This document shows, piece by piece, positions 12,249-24,403 of a stretch of 64,000 nt of DNA. The notes below the pieces were generated by a model. That model saw only the letters and a program-made list of their open reading frames with translations. It did not search any database and was not told the origin of the DNA. The first letter of the stretch is position 1; every line of letters starts with the position of its first letter. The position numbers were made by a program, and so were the translations under genes. This DNA is from Brachionus plicatilis (lineage: Eukaryota; Rotifera; Eurotatoria; Ploima; Brachionidae), in assembly GCA_010279815.1 (NCBI GenBank), contig QEOQ01000707.1, positions 304,299 to 368,298 of the forward strand, in the 5' to 3' direction.

Positions 12249-15200
12249 AAAAAGATGTCGAAGAAGAAAAGAAAAAAAAAGCAAACAAAAAAATGGAAAC
12301 AGAAATCTGTATTATGAAAGAGCAAATTGAAGACCTCAAAAGACAAAATCAAATATTGGAATCAATGGTAGATAGACACAAAAAATTAAGCAAAAAAGAG
12401 AATTTTATGTTCAATGAAGAAATAAAAATACGTGGGAAAATAGATCAGTTGAAAACAAAATTAATCAACAAACTTGAGAACGCAGAACAATATGATGAAC
12501 AAGTTTTGACTCTTAAATATAAAATCAACGATTTATACGAACAAAATAAGATATTAAAAGTGCAAAAAGAAATAAACACACAAATAAACCAAAGAAAAGA
12601 TTATGATGATAAAATAATAGAGCTAGAACAGAAAAATGAAAAACTTGAAAATGAATTGAACATATTGGATACTTTCAAATTACAATCAGAATGTGATATT
12701 ATAGCATTGAAAAATGAAATGGATTCAAAGGACGAAGAAATTTCAAGCTTAAACGAAGAAATACAAAAAATAAGGACTGTTCTTCAAATGACTGAATCGA
12801 GTCAAGATCTTGAGGATAAAAAATTTAGACTTGCTGAAAAAATAAAACAATTTGAGCAAGATATTTTAAATGAGCAAGAAATAAACGAAAAATTGAATTT
12901 AAATTTGGTAGAATGGAATAATGCTAATCAAATCCTTGAACAAGAGATTTTGAATAATCAGGAATTAAATCAAAAATTGAACGAGCAATTAGCAAGCGAT
13001 CAAATAAATATTTCATCATTGCAGCAATGTTATGAAAATTTAAAAATTGATGAAAAAGAAACATCAAAAAATATAAATGAACTTGAGACCAAAAGATTAG
13101 AATTGAAATTAAAAATAGAAAGCTTGGAAGCAGAAATAATTGATTTTCAAGAATTGAATACGAAACTTGTTGACAATCTCCAACAATGGCAACAAGCTAA
13201 TAAGATCCTCGAAGATCAAATTATAGAAGCCCAACAACAAAATTCCGATTTTGTAAATCAATCTAACGATTTGATTGAAAAAAGTAAGCTAAATGAAGAA
13301 AAAAGTTTAATTCAAGAATTTATTGGGGAAAGTGAATGCTTTACTGATCAAAATAAAGATTTGAATTTAATGCATAATGAGAAAAAGTTCGAATCGTTAA
13401 TCGATCAAAATACTCAAACAGTTCATAATACTTCTGATGATTTTGAAAATTCGATAATTACAACAAAATATAAACTTGAAGAGACGGAGACCAATATAGA
13501 GTTAATCGAAGGTGAAATTCTTAGAAATCAAGAGTTATATTCAAATTTGATGGAAAATTTAGTGGAATGGGAAAATGCTAATAGAGTATTGGAAAAGCAA
13601 ATTATTGATCTTCAAACACAAAATAATGAATTAGCCTTGTCTCATCAATCATTTGAACCAAAATTTTTATTTGACGAAGAAATTTCAAAATTAAAACTGG
13701 AATATGAAGAGCAACTGAATAGTAAGGAAATGAAAATCGAAGATTTACTTTATAAAATATCAAAATTCGAAAAAAATTCAATTAGTAATGTAACCAATGA
13801 TTCGAATTTAATTGATCAGGTATCTGCAAAAGATAATCTTGATTACACGCTTAATTCAGAAAATAATGATGAAATATCTGCATCGATTATAGACTCAGTA
13901 ACAATTGTCAAAAATGAAGATGATAAAATTAAATTACCATCAGATGAAAAGCAAAACTTTCTGAATGAAGAACAGAAAAAGGAACTATACAGTCAATTGG
14001 AATCAAAGAATAGATTGATCGAACAGCTGAATAAAGCCATTGACCAATATTCGAATTTAAATAAAATGTCAGAAAGAATTGAGGATCTTGAAACATGCAA
14101 AAATAAGACAAATGAGCTTGAAAATGAAATAAAGATAATTCAAAATAAAATATCTGAAAGTGAAGAATTAAATGAACAACTGAAAAAAAATTTAACAGAA
14201 TGGAATAACGCTAACGAGACACTTGAGGCTAAAATTTTGGAATATCAAAGAGAAAATATGGGACTAACTTTGAGGTTGGATGATCAAATAGCTAAAATCA
14301 ATGAGGGAATCATTAAAAATATATCTGATAAGTATAACAAAGAAATCGAAGATCTTAAAAAAGAATTCGACAGACAACATCAAATTCATGATGAGACTGA
14401 CTTATTAAAAGAGGTGATTGAACTGAAAGATCAAAAATTAAACGACCTTAATGCAATGTTGGAACAATATAGAGCCAATGATAATCTCATTGATAATATT
14501 AATGCTCTTGAACATAAAAGATCAGAACTTGATTCTCAGGTTTTGAACATTCAACAGGAAATATCCAATTTGGAGGCATCAATTTTGGAAAAACAAAATT
14601 TAAGTAGTCAGCTTAGCCAAAATTTAATCGAATGGCAAAATTCAAATCAATTGCTTGAAGATCAAATAATTTCTTTTCAACAGCAAAATTCTAAGCTTCT
14701 TAACCAACAATCTCTGGAAACTATCAACCAACATAATTTAGACAAAATAAATAGCCTCGAAAAAATAAATCAGGATTTATTGGATTCAAATGAAAAGTAC
14801 ATGGAAGAAATTCAAAATTCAAATAATTTTTTAGTTTCCAAAGCTGAAAAAGAATCATTAGAAAACAAGATTATTGATTTAGAAAGAGAAATTAATTTTT
14901 TTAGAAATGAAAGGGACAATTGTTTACTTAATATTTGTAGATTAGACGAAGAATTAAAAACCATTAGAACCCAAAATATTTATTTAATTTCTGAAATCGA
15001 GAAGAATAATATTAAATCAAATATTTATGACGAAACCAATGGTATAAATTTGTTAGTTACTAATTCAAAATATCCTGATTCTGATTTAATTCAAACAATA
15101 TCTGATGAAGAATATCATCATTTAGAATTAAAATACAAAGAACTTTTTTCAATGAATCAGATATTAAAATCAGAAAAAAATGAGTTGCATCACAAAATAA

Positions 15201-18200
15201 ATCAGCTTGAGAATGATCTTAATCTACTGAGTAATCAAATAGAACAAGATTTTGATTTGAATAAATCCTCATATAATGATATTAATGAATTGATGGATCA
15301 AGTGACAAATTTTAAAGATGATAATTTGAGGCTAATCAAAGAAAAAGAATCTCAAATTTTGGCAAATGACGAATTGAGTAAAAAATTCGAATTATTAAAA
15401 GCACAATTGATACTTAAAGATGAGCAAAAACTAAATTCAGAAATGAAGGAAATTAGTTTAATGAACGAAATCGATGAACTAAAGATATCGTTAGATAAGA
15501 TGAGTTCTAGATTTAATGACAAGAAAAACGAGTTCGAAGCTTTACAAAATAAAATTTTGGAAGAAAGAGACTACGTAAATGAGGAAAGGAAAAATCTCAA
15601 TACTAAAAACCAACTTTTACAAACAGAAATTGAGAAGCAAGCAAAAGATTTATTTAAGTTAAAAAAAATAATAAAAAAATTAAAAAAAGATTATAATGAT
15701 TGTATTGAAGCAAAAAAAGACTTAGAAGACGAGAAGTTAAAAATAAAAGAGGAACAATCTGATCAAGAAAAAATTGTAAAATGTCTAAACACTTATGATA
15801 ATTCAGACGAAAAAAAAGAAGAAATCACACATTTAAAATCGAGTGAAATTGAGAAAGATTTAACTTTTTTAAATGGTAAAAATTATGAAGATCAAAATTT
15901 CAAAAGAGAATCAAACAAGGCTAAAAATGCAATAATGACAAAAGAAAAATTACAGAAAACGTCGGAATTATATAAATTTAATATTAATGAAAAATATGAC
16001 GTCAACGATTTTTCACAAAGTGATAACCTAAGAGATCAATTTAATTTGAAGAATGATGAGACTGACTTATTAAAAGAGGTGATTGAGCTGAAAGATCAAA
16101 AATTAAACGACCTTAATGCAATGTTGGAACAATATAGAGCCAATGATAATCTCATTGATAATATTAATGCTCTTGAACAAAAAAGATCAGAACTTAATTC
16201 TCAGGTTTTGAACATTCAACAAGAAATATCCAATTTGGAGGCATCAATTTTGGAAAAACAAAATTTAAGTAGTCAGCTTAGCCAAAATTTAATCGAATGG
16301 CAAAATTCAAATCAATTGCTTGAAGATCAAATAATTTCTTTTCAACAGCAAAATTCTAAGCTTCTTAACCAACAATCTCTGGAAACTATCAACCAACATA
16401 ATTTAGACAAAATAAAAAGCCTCGAAAAAATAAATCAGGATTTATTGGAGTCAAATGAAAAGTACAAAGAGGAAATTATTAAATGGGAAGTCCGTGAGCA
16501 AGAGATCAGATGCAAAATAGATGAATCAGAAAGAGTAAGACAAGAACTGCAAATACAAAATATGGACCTTCTTTGTGATGTTGATTCTTTGAGATCTGAG
16601 AAAGAAGTATTGGAAAATGAACGAAAAGAGCTTGCTGTAAATGATTCCTCAAACTCTGAATTAACAAATACAATTACAAATGATTCATATTGTTCTCAAG
16701 ATTCGGCTAAAGTAAAAGATTTAGAAGCCATTATTGATGACTTAAAAAAAGAAATGTCAAAAAAAGACGAACAATTTCAAATTTCGATCAAAGTACTGGA
16801 ATTAGAGATTGAGCACCGACTGAATGAACACAATTTGTTAATTTCAAATTTTGAATCACTTCAGTCTTCCCAACAGCAGCTACAAAACAAAAATACTGAC
16901 TTGCTTGGACAAATTGATACCCTAAATCTCCAAAATCAATCTTTACAAACTGACTTAACAGGTTTGAAAGAAATGGAAAATCGATGCAATAATTTAATAA
17001 AGAATGTCCAAGATTTAAATTCTCAAATCTTATTAAAGGATCAAGAATTATTAAATGCAAAAGATCAAAATAGTCATTTATTGTCTGAACTGGATTTGAT
17101 CAAAGTTAAAAAAGAAGAAATTGAGTTTCTTTACAATAAAAGTGTTTCAGACCAGTGCGAACTCCGCGATCTAAATACTGAAATAGACATTCTCAAATCT
17201 CAACTTGAGTCTAAGAGTCTGGATATTACTGAATTCAAGAATAGAATCAATTTCGCCGACCAACAACATGAAAAAATGACCAAATTTTTTGAAAAAAAAA
17301 TCACTGATCTAAATGCCAAAATTGATTCCAAGGATGACCTCATCAATATTCTCCAATCTGAAATCAATACTTTAAAGTCAAATGAAAAATTCAATAAAAC
17401 AGGAAACCTCGCTTATGGGGAGAATATTAGCTCAAGTGATCCTGGCACTCAAATAAACATATTGAATAATATAGTCCAAAATCAAAAACTTTTGATTGAT
17501 AAACTTGAAAAAGAGTCGAAAAAGATGTGTTTTTTGTACGAAAAACTTATCTACGCGCAGAGCAGACTAATTTCCAAGCAAGGACAATGCTACAATGATG
17601 CTCTACATTCTCTGATCAATTCTTTTCAGGATTTAGACCCCAGCCAAATAGACCATAAAGTTCAAGAAATTGAATCTGACCTGAACAATTTAATCCATGT
17701 GTTGAATAATATCAAGGATAACGACTTGGAAAATGCACCATCGGATACTTTAGGTTCACCTTATTCTCTCCAAAGCCTAAGACAATTCATCAGTCAGCAC
17801 TCTTCTCCAGTCAAAGTGTCCGATTTTGTCAATTCTCTTACTGACGAACTAGAAATCAACTCTCACCAAGATGGCACTTTTCAAGAGGAAAACTTGAAGC
17901 ATAAAAATTCCACAAGCTTGCTGTTAATGGTAAAAAAATGCGATGCCGAAACACAATGTGACATCAACTATATCAAGGATGACCATACAGGAAGCTTAAG
18001 GTTAAGTACTGATTTTAATGAGATAAATAATTTACAAGATTTGATCGCTAATTATCTGAATTTAATCAAAAGCTATAAAAGTTTATTAGCTAAATTAGAT
18101 GCTGTTAGTGTAGATAACTCTGAGCTTAGAGAAGCGTACAGCTTTTTGAATGATGAGTTTTTAAAGTTAAAAAAATCAAACTCAAAAAATCAAATTAGTA

Positions 18201-21200
18201 AAGAAGTTAATGGGCATAGAACAAGTGACCTATCTGAGAACGAAAAGATTCACAACCTTAAATCAGCTTACGAAAATTTATACTCATTGTATCAACATCA
18301 CAAAACAGAGTCGATCAAATCATATAACAGAGTTCACAATGCCTATATTCAGTTGATTAACTCATCTAAAAATAATTTGTAAGCCAAATACACAAATCGC
18401 TTTTGATAGCTTAATAACCATGGACCCTAAACCCATGCTAACAAGTCTTAAATATCTAATACCTGAGGTTTTGGGTCCAAAATGTGCACTTGATAAACCT
18501 GCTATACATACAAAAAATTAAATGCTTTGCCTTAAATCTAATTTTTTAATTGTTTCGAGTTTTTGGTCACTTTTTTTTTTAATTTTAACTATTTTATTAA
18601 TAAATTGTCAAACAATATTCAAATATTTTTTTATAGTTATCCCAAAACTGATTACCTACAAACTCAGGTGTGTATCTAACTAATATAATTTTTTGTATAT
18701 AGATTTTAAAATGTATTAAAAAATTTTCAGCCAACTATAGCTCACAATGCACCGAAAATGGCTTTGCAAAATCAAGAAATACCATGGTACGTATTGAAGA
18801 GCAAAATTTGGTTTTTAAATAATTTTTTTCTAGTTAAATTTGGTTTTTGAAAAAAGTTTCAAAACAAAACATATTTTTTCTATAAATTAAATTAATGATT
18901 GTATGAAAATGAAATATACTTGGATAAAGAGAATTTTACGTCATTTTTTTTAGATAAAAAAACATTTACATTTAAAACTGTAGTCAGACAATTTAATTCC
19001 GAGTCTAATACACTCTGTCAGATTCTATCAATCTTAAGAGTTTCTCTACGATTTCTCGGGGAAACTTTTTCTTTAGATTTATGATTTATGTTACTACAAT
19101 TCAATTTTTATAATGAAATTCATTAGATTTTCTCTATAGAATTATTTATTCCTGATATGTTTTTTTTTCTGATCAATTTATGTGACCAGAAATAAATTAA
19201 TAAATCAGGAATATTTCAAGAAAAGCAAAAGTTTGTTCAGATTTTTAAATTTTTTATTAAAAAAGTTCCACTTAATTGATTCGATTTTAAACATGCATAT
19301 TAATTGAAAATCTTCTTATAGAAACTCAATTTATCCTTGTCAAATATTGTTTCTTTAAACAATTAAACGAAATTTTTAATTTAAAAAATTATATAAATTT
19401 TAATTAGTGATATCTAAAAATCTTAAATTAATCTTTGTCGATATCACTGGAAAGTTAATTAATTTAACCATGAGCGTTTAAGTTAAGAAGGAGCATAAAT
19501 ACATGTTCCAATACATCTAACGAGGGAGATCGGACGGACCCAAGGGTACTAATGTAAACATTACATCTGGCGACGAGGATAAAAGCCCCAGAAGACTAAT
19601 AGAAGTGTTTCTTGGAGGCAGGAATGCTTATAGTGCGTGCAACGGCTACCTGGCGAGTGTCAGTTAGTACCTGGGAAAAATAATAGTCTATGGCTGGTCC
19701 CGGTCATTGGTGATCCGGCAGTGGTCACAATGGTCGTCAGTTCCCTAGCTTACGGTTTATAAAAGCGGGGGAAGATGTGATATAGCGACATCTTTGTCGA
19801 TATCACTGGAAAGCTAATTAACTTAACCATGAGCGTTACTTTAAAAAATAGCACCCTTCATTGAAACTTTCTAATGCTTACCTTTTTTTCAATGTTGAGT
19901 AAGACTCAGCTTTATTTTTGAAGGATTTTTGATCAGTTTAGCTATATGTCGAAGGTAAATCAATAATTTATTCTTAGACCAAATAATTCGGTGAGTCAAA
20001 TTTAGAGTAACTGGCGTAGATAGGTGAAATCTCTAAATTTTTTTAACTTTTCTAATTAAAGCTGTAGTCACTAATCTAGAATTTAAAATCTTGAAAAGAA
20101 TATTTGATAAGTCTTGTTTTGTTCAATTTTTTTATAAATGATGAGCCAAAGAAAAAAAAATTAAAAATTTTCCTGATTCTTTGGACAAAGAAAAAATGAT
20201 CTTAATAATAAAGTTTTATAAATTTTGCCTTTTCTTATAATTTCTAGACAAATTTTAATTATTTTATTTTTCAGACTTGTTTATTATTTGAATTGGTAAA
20301 TTTGTTTGTGTTTCCTGGTTAAGAAATTTTAGCTAAATCACATCTCTCTAAACTTATTGAATACTCCGACTGCAGCATAGACACATAAATCAAATGTTCT
20401 ATTTCTTGTCCAGGAACTTTGATCCATCAAATATTATCCGAAAAATTTGAGTAATCATTTAAAATTAATTTATTCTAAATTTTTGTAAAAATTATTCTTT
20501 CGTCTGCTTCATCAAGATTTTATCATTGATTATTAATAATTCGTAGTACTCATTTGATTCAAAACATGCTTAGGTTCATTATTCTCCAAAAGTAATTTGT
20601 TTACAAATAAACGCAAAATCCTTTTAAAAAAATTTTTGATTATATTCTCTAAAGGTAAAAAACCTTAGACTACAACATTTTATTTATAGAATAAAAAAGT
20701 CTACTTTTGTCTTAAAATTTTTCAAATAAACAAAAACTAAGTTCTGAATTTTAGAAAAGGACATATTTTAAAATGAACATTAAGCAAAAGTAAATGAAAA
20801 AAATTTTTAATTTTAATTTTTGAATAAATCTTTTTAATATTCAGAGCCGAATACGAAAACTTTATAAATTTGTTCCAGAATATTTAAGCTAAATTTCACG
20901 TATATTCTTTATATATTTCTTTTTATTACTCTCCATTATCTGACTAAGTAAAATCATTTAAAATTAATGTTTTTGAAGACCTTGTAGAAATTTTTAAAAA
21001 TCATTAAAAAAAACTAATTTTTATTTATTTTAAATTTTAATATTTAATTTGTGTATATTAATTACTTTATAATAAATAAAGTGTTAATCGGAGGCATCGT
21101 CACTAGCCTGCTGATTAACCTTGAAACCTGATATACAGTAAAATCCCTCAAATGTGAACACCGGCCGTCGCGGTCAAATTTTGTTCACTTACGGGGGTGT

Positions 21201-23611
21201 TCACATTTGAGGACGATCTCGTAAAAGTGAACAGTTCACATTTACGAGATTTTCATTCAACCAAAAAAATGTTAAGTTTATTTTTAAATTATAATAATAA
21301 TTAAAACACACAGATAATGCATGTAAATAAAAATTGTATTGAATAATAAAACAAAAATCATTTCAAAAATATTCATCGAATGATTGGAGACATAAGGCTT
21401 TATTTAGTTAACAATAACCCTAGTTTATGTAAAGAATTTATGACATTCGAAAATAATTTCTTAGATTCAACAAATATTAAGCAATCTAAAATTGTAGATT
21501 TTTTTAAAAATTAATTTTATATGTATTTTGTATACTTTTATGTAAATATTATTAAAAAAATTATTGAAAATGACAGTAAATAAATTTTGGTTTTCATTTT
21601 TTTTGTTCACTTTTTCCCATTTTTTAGTGTTCACATACCGAATGTTCACATTTGAGGATGTTCACATTAGAGGGATTTTGGCCCATGTTAAAAGGTTCAT
21701 TTTGGTCGGTCGCAAAGAATTTGCGTTCACTTACGGGGGTGTTCACATTTGAGGATGTTCATTTTGAGGAATTTTACTGTATCAATAATTGATCACATAT
21801 GCCTTTAATAAAAATTTAAAATTACTTTAGTATCTAAATTTAACTAGAAAAAATATTTAATTTAAAAAGCCTTTACATATTAAAGAAATTTTTTCAAAGC
21901 TCTTCTTTATTTTTAGTTCGGCGAATGTTAATTTAAAATCAGAAATAGATAAATTGGATTCAAGACTTCAAGCTGAAGAACTGAAAAATCAAGTTTTAAA
22001 ACAAAAATTAAACGATTATGAAATTCAAATAGAACTTTCCAATTCTAAAATTAACGTAAAAAAATATTTAAATAAAAATATTTTTTATATAAATTTTTAA
22101 TGAAAGGCTTTGGGTGGCCAAATCGAGCTAAAGGAGAACGAATTTAAAGCATTAAAGTCAAAAATTGATCAAATAGAAACAGCAAAAGACAACACGATCA
22201 ACAAATTAACTAAAAACAGCAATGTAAGATTATATTTTAAAAGCCAGTAGAGTCTATTTTTATCTAGTTTAAAAATTATAATTTTTTTGAAAAAAATTTT
22301 AAAAAATCAATTCTTTATTTTATTTAATCTCACGTTGTTACTTGAAAAAAATAATCATTAAGACTTTTTTTTTTCAGATTAGAAAAATAACAAAAAACTG
22401 TTTGTAGAGTTGATCATTATTATTAGCTTATGTTTGATTTTTTTAGCATTCGGAATAAAAATTGAAGGGGTTGTTTATGGAAACATCAATTTTTTTTTAA
22501 ATTCACTTAATTAAAAATTTCATACCAAAAAAATCTTAAAAAATTATGATAAATTATAACAATAGTTTTTTTTACCTTAAAAAAAGACATTATAATTGAA
22601 TCATAAATGTTTAAGAATTTTATCAATCAAAAGCATGCTTAAAAGCATAGAATTTTTTAGTAGAAAAATAATTATTGCTTTAGGAATAGGTTCTAGTATA
22701 GTGGTGTATTCAATACTTAAAAATCAGATTAAAGTAGTCGTACTGGCAAATAATTAATCCAAAGACTACTAGTTTTATTTAAGAGTCTTGCAGAAGAATG
22801 TGAACTATTAAAAAGTCAATTGTCGAGTCTGAAGCGTGAGAAAATCGACTTGGAATCTACAGTTGAAGATCTTAAGCGTACCCTAAAGCTTACTGAGAAG
22901 GAATCACAAGTAAATTATCATTATCATTATTAGCTAAAAAAAAAAATAAAATATATTTAATTATTTTTTAGTATAATTTAAAACTTGATTTAATGGTGAG
23001 TTGTCATAATTTGAATTTTTATATTTTTGTAAATTAATTGCTGATTTTAAGCATATTAGAGCAAAGCTTCTTACTCCAAGTAATGAAGAGCTGGCCATTG
23101 GTGCCGATGGAAAACCTTTGAGAGCAATTTTACCTCCTGTCTCCGAGACCTCAAGCATCAAATCTAGTTCAAGCCTCAATTCAATAGATAAATCTGACAT
23201 TTTGAACGACTATGCCATTGATATAACACATATTGAAAAAATGGTTCAAGACTCTGACTCAATAATTCTGGAAAAAAAGTATTAACAAAAATTAAAAACA
23301 AAATCAGCTAAATTAAAATTTATTAAAGGCCTCTTGACGGTGTTCAATCATGCTTAAAATCACTTCGAGATCAAATGACTGAACTGCAAACTCAAGTGTA
23401 CGAACAAGCGAGAGAATCGTCTACGTGGCGATACAAATTGGGTTTTACTTGTGAAAAATGTGAAATGAAATGGGAAATTGAACATCAGGTGAGGGATTCG
23501 AAGCAAAAATTGGATGCAGATGATGAATTTTTGGAAAGCTCTGTGACACAACAGATACCTAAGTGTAATTGTGCCAAATTAAACGAAAAACACGAAGCAG
23601 ATTCAAATTAA
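12249..23611 (+). CDS. Giant coiled-coil protein, 3' part (nine exons)
   Basis: Exons: 12249-18378, 18637-18667, 18731-18786, 21917-22055, 22107-22223, 22784-22909, 22972-22995 (only 24 nt), 23052-23278 and 23329-23611 (TAA). All introns are GT-AG and every junction keeps phase. The apparent stop at 18380 lies inside the strong donor GTAAGC and is spliced out. An alternative start is the ATG at 12293. The product is nearly all coiled coil, with the NLxEW motif Trp codons at 12913, 13187, 13568, 14201, 14632 and 16297. The C-terminal ~100 residues differ: a Ser-rich stretch (ETSSIKSSSSLNSIDKSD), then a Cys-bearing tail with FTCEKCEMKW and a terminal CNC. There is no GRIP-like end, membrane anchor or enzyme domain that I can see. 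With the 5' exons the model totals 11,736 nt, divisible by three. The role is probably a structural tether or scaffold; the family is not recognised. Confidence 0.75.
12572..14800 (+). repeat. Segmental duplication, copy 2
   Basis: Counterpart of 4312-6540 (offset 8,260). Its right 411 bp (14390-14800) are also repeated inside the same exon at 16055-16466, with diagnostic differences: GAACTG/GAGCTG at 14421/16086, CATAAA/CAAAAA in the following line, and CAGGAA/CAAGAA. Confidence 0.9.
16055..17050 (+). repeat. Internal repeat matching copy 1 right end
   Basis: 16055-16466 repeats 14390-14800 within the same exon. The longer stretch 16055-17050 matches 6130-7123 of the first copy. The 1,254 bp between the two internal repeats (14801-16054) are absent from copy 1. 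This is what a deletion, or an expansion, by recombination between the 411-bp repeats would produce; the size step of 1,665 bp is 555 codons and keeps frame. Confidence 0.85.
18787..19405 (+). other. Intron sequence, left of LTR element
   Basis: Non-coding part of the 3.1-kb intron 18787-21916 of the coiled-coil gene. No element boundaries recognised. Confidence 0.6.
19406..19838 (+). mobile_element. Miniature/deleted Gypsy-like LTR retrotransposon
   Basis: 5' LTR about 19406-19565, ending ...GTAAACATTACA. It is followed at once by TCTGGCGACGAGGAT (19566-19580), which looks like the tRNA primer-binding site of many animal Gypsy-type elements. A polypurine tract AAAAGCGGGGGAAGA lies at 19761-19775. 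The 3' LTR starts TGTGATATAGCGACATC at 19776 and is truncated after GAGCGTT at 19838. The internal region is only ~195 bp and has no gag or pol. The LTR identity is confirmed by the complete solo LTR at 56072-56223. This is either a TRIM-type element or an internal-deletion derivative. It sits in an intron, in the same orientation as the gene. Confidence 0.8.
19839..21133 (+). other. Intron sequence between two transposons
   Basis: AT-rich and without exons, terminal repeats or other recognisable structure. Confidence 0.6.
21136..21779. mobile_element. Pogo/mariner-type non-autonomous element, TA target site
   Basis: The left end CAGTAAAATCCCTCAAATG and right end (reverse) CAGTAAAATTCCTCAAAATG form terminal inverted repeats, flanked by TA at 21134-21135 and 21780-21781. 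The phrase TTCACTTACGGGGGTGTTC is present near both ends (about 21181 and 21726). A second degraded copy of the right terminus lies at about 21630-21675, and an internal palindrome CTCGTAAAAGTGAACAGTTC...GAG occurs near 21210-21250. No transposase frame survives in its 644 bp. Confidence 0.8.
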
Positions 23612-24305
23612 AAATCCAGCCTATTTTCTAGAATGATTTTTATTGATAATTTTTCTTATTTAAATGGACCAAATTATTTTTACTATTTGTTAAATTTGTT
23701 GGCATTTGATATTATTGTCTTTATTGAATTTTTATTACATTTATTTAAATTTAAAATTAAATTAAATTATTTTAATAAATTTATAATTTATTTTTCTTCT
23801 TTCCTCAATTAAATTACAACGTATTTTTAACAATTGAAAGAGAGCAGAGACAAATATGGGTGAAGCACTTACGAATAGTTCTAAGTAGACCAGCACCTTT
23901 TGAGTCTTTACGACCTGAAATAGCACTAACCTGGGTATTGACACTGAAGTGCGATAGTCAGGCCTTTCCAACAAGTCATTTCCGATAAGTCAAATCCGAC
24001 AATTTTAACTAAATAAAATAACAAAATCTATTTTTTAAATTTAAATTAATTAAATAGTTAGGTAAACGGGGTCTGAAGCGGAGTCCTTGTTTAGAGCTTT
24101 GGGTATGTACTAGATTGGAGAACTTTTAGTAAAATACTAAATTAAATAATTGAGTTGCCAAGATTTTCGTAGATTAGTCTATCAAAAATGTTATTACATT
24201 TGTCGTGTCACCTAATAATACTAAAATTAAATTTCAAAAATTAATTGTGTTATTTTATTTCATTAAAATTTTCGCATTTACATTTTAATTTGTGGTGACT
24301 TTTTT
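23612..24305. other. Intergenic, no gene seen
   Basis: 3' flank of the coiled-coil gene. AT-rich; no polyadenylation signal stands out beyond common AATAAA-like strings. Confidence 0.5.
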
Positions 24306-24309
24306 GGAA

Positions 24310-24403
24310 AGTCTGCCAGCTCAGAAGTGAAATTGAAGAAATAGAAGCTGCGGTAAAGGCTCTCAAGAACAGAAAAGTGGTGGATATTGACGGCAAAATG
24401 TAA
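24310..24403 (+). mobile_element. LINE reverse-transcriptase fragment (N-terminal edge)
   Basis: A short open stretch reads EEIEAAVKALKNRKVVDIDG followed by KM and a stop. This matches the ExxxAIKxLKNGKAxGxDG signature at the start of many non-LTR reverse-transcriptase domains. The rest of the RT is gone; the MULE remnant begins just downstream. Confidence 0.5.

Noticed and set aside
18380..18382. TAA apparently ending the long coiled-coil frame
   Set aside because: It overlaps a strong splice donor (GTAAGC), and eight downstream exons join in phase to a later TAA at 23609.
23762..23974. Minus-strand ORF of 70 codons in the 3' flank
   Set aside because: No domain, no splice context and no coding bias.
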